Under the pieces are notes generated by a model, which saw only the letters and a program-made list of their open reading frames with translations, ran no database searches and was not told the origin of the DNA. Both the position numbers and the translations under genes were made by a program. A stretch of DNA of 8,199 bases, taken from NCBI GenBank assembly GCA_002369155.1, contig DFEM01000119.1, positions 1,810 through 10,008 on the forward strand, read 5' to 3'. Source of the stretch: Lachnospiraceae bacterium UBA3802 (GTDB taxonomy: Bacteria > Bacillota > Clostridia > Lachnospirales > Lachnospiraceae). Shown here in pieces: positions 7,076 to 8,199 of this stretch; within the stretch, counting starts at the first letter, position 1, and each line of letters begins with the position of its first letter.

Positions 7076-7777
7076 ATGATTTATTCAAAAGAAGTTGAAG
7101 AAATGTGTACCGTTGCTCAGGGCGTGAATCACGGATGTGCTCCCATTCCCGAAGAAGCAAAATGGGTAAAAGCCAAAGAAGTAAAAGATATTTCAGGCTT
7201 GACACATGGTATCGGCTGGTGTGCTCCTCAGCAGGGCGCATGTAAACTTTCCCTCAACGTAAAAGACGGCATTATTGAAGAAGCACTTGTAGAAACAATC
7301 GGCTGTTCAGGTATGACTCACTCAGCTGCCATGGCTTCAGAAATCCTCATCGGTAAAACTCTTCTTGAAGCATTGAATACTGACCTTGTTTGTGACGCCA
7401 TCAACACAGCTATGCGCGAACTCTTCCTCCAGATTGTTTACGGACGCACACAGAGTGCTTTCTCCGAAGGCGGCCTCATGATTGGTGCCGGACTGGAAGA
7501 CCTCGGCAAGGGACTCATTTCGCAGACGGGCACGCTCTACGGCACAAAGGTTAAGGGCACACGCTACCTGCAGCTCACCGAAGGCTACATCACAAAGATG
7601 TACCTTGACAAGGATGACCAGGTCTGCGGCTACGAGTTCGTTCACATGGGCAAGTTCATGGATGCCATCAAGAAAGGTGTTCCTGCCGACGAAGCCCTCA
7701 AGAGTGTTACAGGCACATACGGCCGCACAAAGGCCGAGGACGGTGCCGTGAAGAGTATTGACCCCCGCAAGGAATAA
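7076..7777 (+). CDS. NifU/IscU-like iron-sulfur cluster scaffold protein, GGGtGRT-associated type
   Basis: The 233-residue protein begins with a NifU_N/IscU-like domain (about 40-115). In IscU terms, GACKLSL places a cluster cysteine at 56 and IGCSGMTHSAA another at 77; Cys106 may be a third ligand. The WCAPQQ stretch and a C-terminal extension of about 110 residues distinguish it from classical IscU. This subtype typically sits next to a GGGtGRT gene, as here with a 19-base gap. It probably holds or transfers an Fe-S cluster in the cytoplasm, but its client is unknown. ATG 7076 is chosen over an in-frame TTG at 7058, because AAAGGAG (7061-7067) overlaps the TTG reading and is well spaced from the ATG. 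Codon use changes inside the gene: all eight Lys before codon 95 are AAA, then 11 of 12 are AAG, and Arg is CGC throughout the second part. Confidence 0.85.
   Translation: MIYSKEVEEMCTVAQGVNHGCAPIPEEAKWVKAKEVKDISGLTHGIGWCAPQQGACKLSLNVKDGIIEEALVETIGCSGMTHSAAMASEILIGKTLLEALNTDLVCDAINTAMRELFLQIVYGRTQSAFSEGGLMIGAGLEDLGKGLISQTGTLYGTKVKGTRYLQLTEGYITKMYLDKDDQVCGYEFVHMGKFMDAIKKGVPADEALKSVTGTYGRTKAEDGAVKSIDPRKE
7358..7415. other. Codon-usage and GC breakpoint inside the NifU-like gene
   Basis: Hand counts give about 44% GC for 7081-7440 and about 56% for 7441-7740. The last AAA lysine codon of the left part ends at 7357, and the first CGC arginine codon is at 7415-7417. From there to the window end, Lys is nearly always AAG and Arg always CGC or CGT, whereas the upstream genes use mainly AGA. 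The reading frame and protein similarity continue unbroken. This fits a junction between two genomes at a conserved gene, either by homologous recombination or by chimeric metagenome assembly. The right-hand style resembles Bacteroidales such as Prevotella, which is inference. Confidence 0.6.
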
Positions 7778-7783
7778 AAGAAT

Positions 7784-7789
7784 AGGAGG
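7784..7789 (+). promoter_or_regulatory. Ribosome-binding site of the GGGtGRT gene
   Basis: AGGAGG lies seven bases before ATG 7797 within the 19-base gap after the NifU-like stop codon, fixing the start of the gene that runs off the window. Confidence 0.8.
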
Positions 7790-7796
7790 AAAGATT

Positions 7797-8199
7797 ATGA
7801 TACGTGAAGTGAAATTCGAGTCACAAGACCGTCGCATCAAGCAGATTCTTGCTTGCTTGAACAAACATGGTATTGCTTCTATCGAAGAGGCCAACCAAAT
7901 CTGTGAGGCTGCAGGCCTCGACCCCTACAAGACTTGCGAAGAGACACAGATGATTTGCTTCGAGAACGCAAAGTGGGCTTACGTCGTAGGCACTGCCATC
8001 GCTCTGAAGGAAAAGGCAAAGGACGCTGTGGAGGCTGCCAACTACATTGGCGAAGGCTTGCAGAGCTTCTGCATTCCCGGCTCTGTTGCCGACGACCGCA
8101 AGGTAGGCATCGGCCACGGCGAACTGGCTGCACGTCTGCTCAGCCCTGAGACGAAGTGCTTTGCTTTCCTCGCAGGCCACGAGAGCTTTGCTGCTGCCG
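7797..8199 (+). CDS. GGGtGRT family protein, 5' part (cut by window end)
   Basis: An open frame runs from ATG 7797 to the window end (134 codons plus one base), with no stop. The protein matches my memory of the GGGtGRT family, a conserved protein of unknown function of anaerobic bacteria that is encoded beside a NifU-like scaffold. The glycine-rich stretch behind the name lies beyond the window and cannot be confirmed. The visible part is soluble-looking, without signal peptide or membrane segment, and has six cysteines (20, 36, 47, 54, 92, 121), which suits a metal or Fe-S partner of the upstream scaffold; this is inference. Translation is probably coupled to the NifU-like gene. Codon use is of the right-hand type: eight of ten Lys are AAG and all five Arg are CGT or CGC, unlike the genes before 7358. 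Confidence 0.8.
   Translation, partial: MIREVKFESQDRRIKQILACLNKHGIASIEEANQICEAAGLDPYKTCEETQMICFENAKWAYVVGTAIALKEKAKDAVEAANYIGEGLQSFCIPGSVADDRKVGIGHGELAARLLSPETKCFAFLAGHESFAAA

Noticed and set aside
7337..7894. 185-codon open frame on the minus strand
   Set aside because: It overlaps the NifU-like and GGGtGRT genes and is a shadow of the GC-rich coding sequence; no ribosome-binding site or recognisable domain.
7821..8180. Minus-strand frames of 84-119 codons and a plus-strand frame of 71 codons at the right end
   Set aside because: Alternate-frame shadows of the GGGtGRT gene, with Arg/Cys/Ala-rich or otherwise unstructured composition typical of antisense or off-frame reading of GC-rich genes.
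1..8199. CRISPR array or tandem repeats
   Set aside because: No regularly spaced direct repeats were seen on either strand; almost all of the window is coding.

Overview
The window looks like a chromosomal stretch from a low-GC, anaerobic-type Firmicute of the Lachnospiraceae/Clostridia kind. The upstream genes prefer AGA for Arg and AAA for Lys, ribosome-binding sites are strong AAGGAG/GGAGG types, spacers are AT-rich, and aspartate-semialdehyde dehydrogenase is of the archaeal/eukaryotic-like subtype common in Clostridia. All recognised genes are on the + strand. The organism assignment is inference; there is no rRNA or other taxonomic marker.

Layout. Positions 1-42 are the 3' end of a tRNA-Thr (anticodon CGT), closed by a good intrinsic terminator (55-82). 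Next come argH (argininosuccinate lyase, 113-1477), asd (aspartate-semialdehyde dehydrogenase, 1562-2647), an archaeal-type AAA ATPase/DUF234 protein (2712-4079) and topB (topoisomerase III, 4116-6176), with gaps of 84, 64 and 36 bases. A 139-base AT-rich spacer with an extended -10 promoter precedes a stand-alone left-handed beta-helix acetyltransferase-like gene (6316-6993). A second possible extended -10 precedes an iron-sulfur scaffold (NifU/IscU-like) gene (7076-7777), which is followed after 19 bases by a gene of the GGGtGRT family (7797 to the window end, cut).

How the genes fit together. argH completes arginine synthesis and asd feeds the lysine/threonine/methionine branch, so the first two genes are amino-acid biosynthesis. 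The ATPase-like protein and topB are spaced as if co-transcribed, but no joint function can be read from the sequence. The last two genes form a pair known from many gut anaerobes, whose second member has no assigned function.

Two things stand out. First, the ATPase/DUF234 protein has lost the Walker A lysine and also the acidic and lysine residues expected in its C-terminal nuclease-like domain, although its reading frame is intact. It looks like a maintained pseudo-enzyme. Second, base composition and codon choice change abruptly inside the NifU-like gene, between about 7358 and 7415. Before this point lysine is always AAA. After it lysine is almost always AAG, arginine is CGC/CGT, and GC rises from about 44% to about 56%. 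The right end may come from a different genome, joined by recombination or by a metagenome assembly error.
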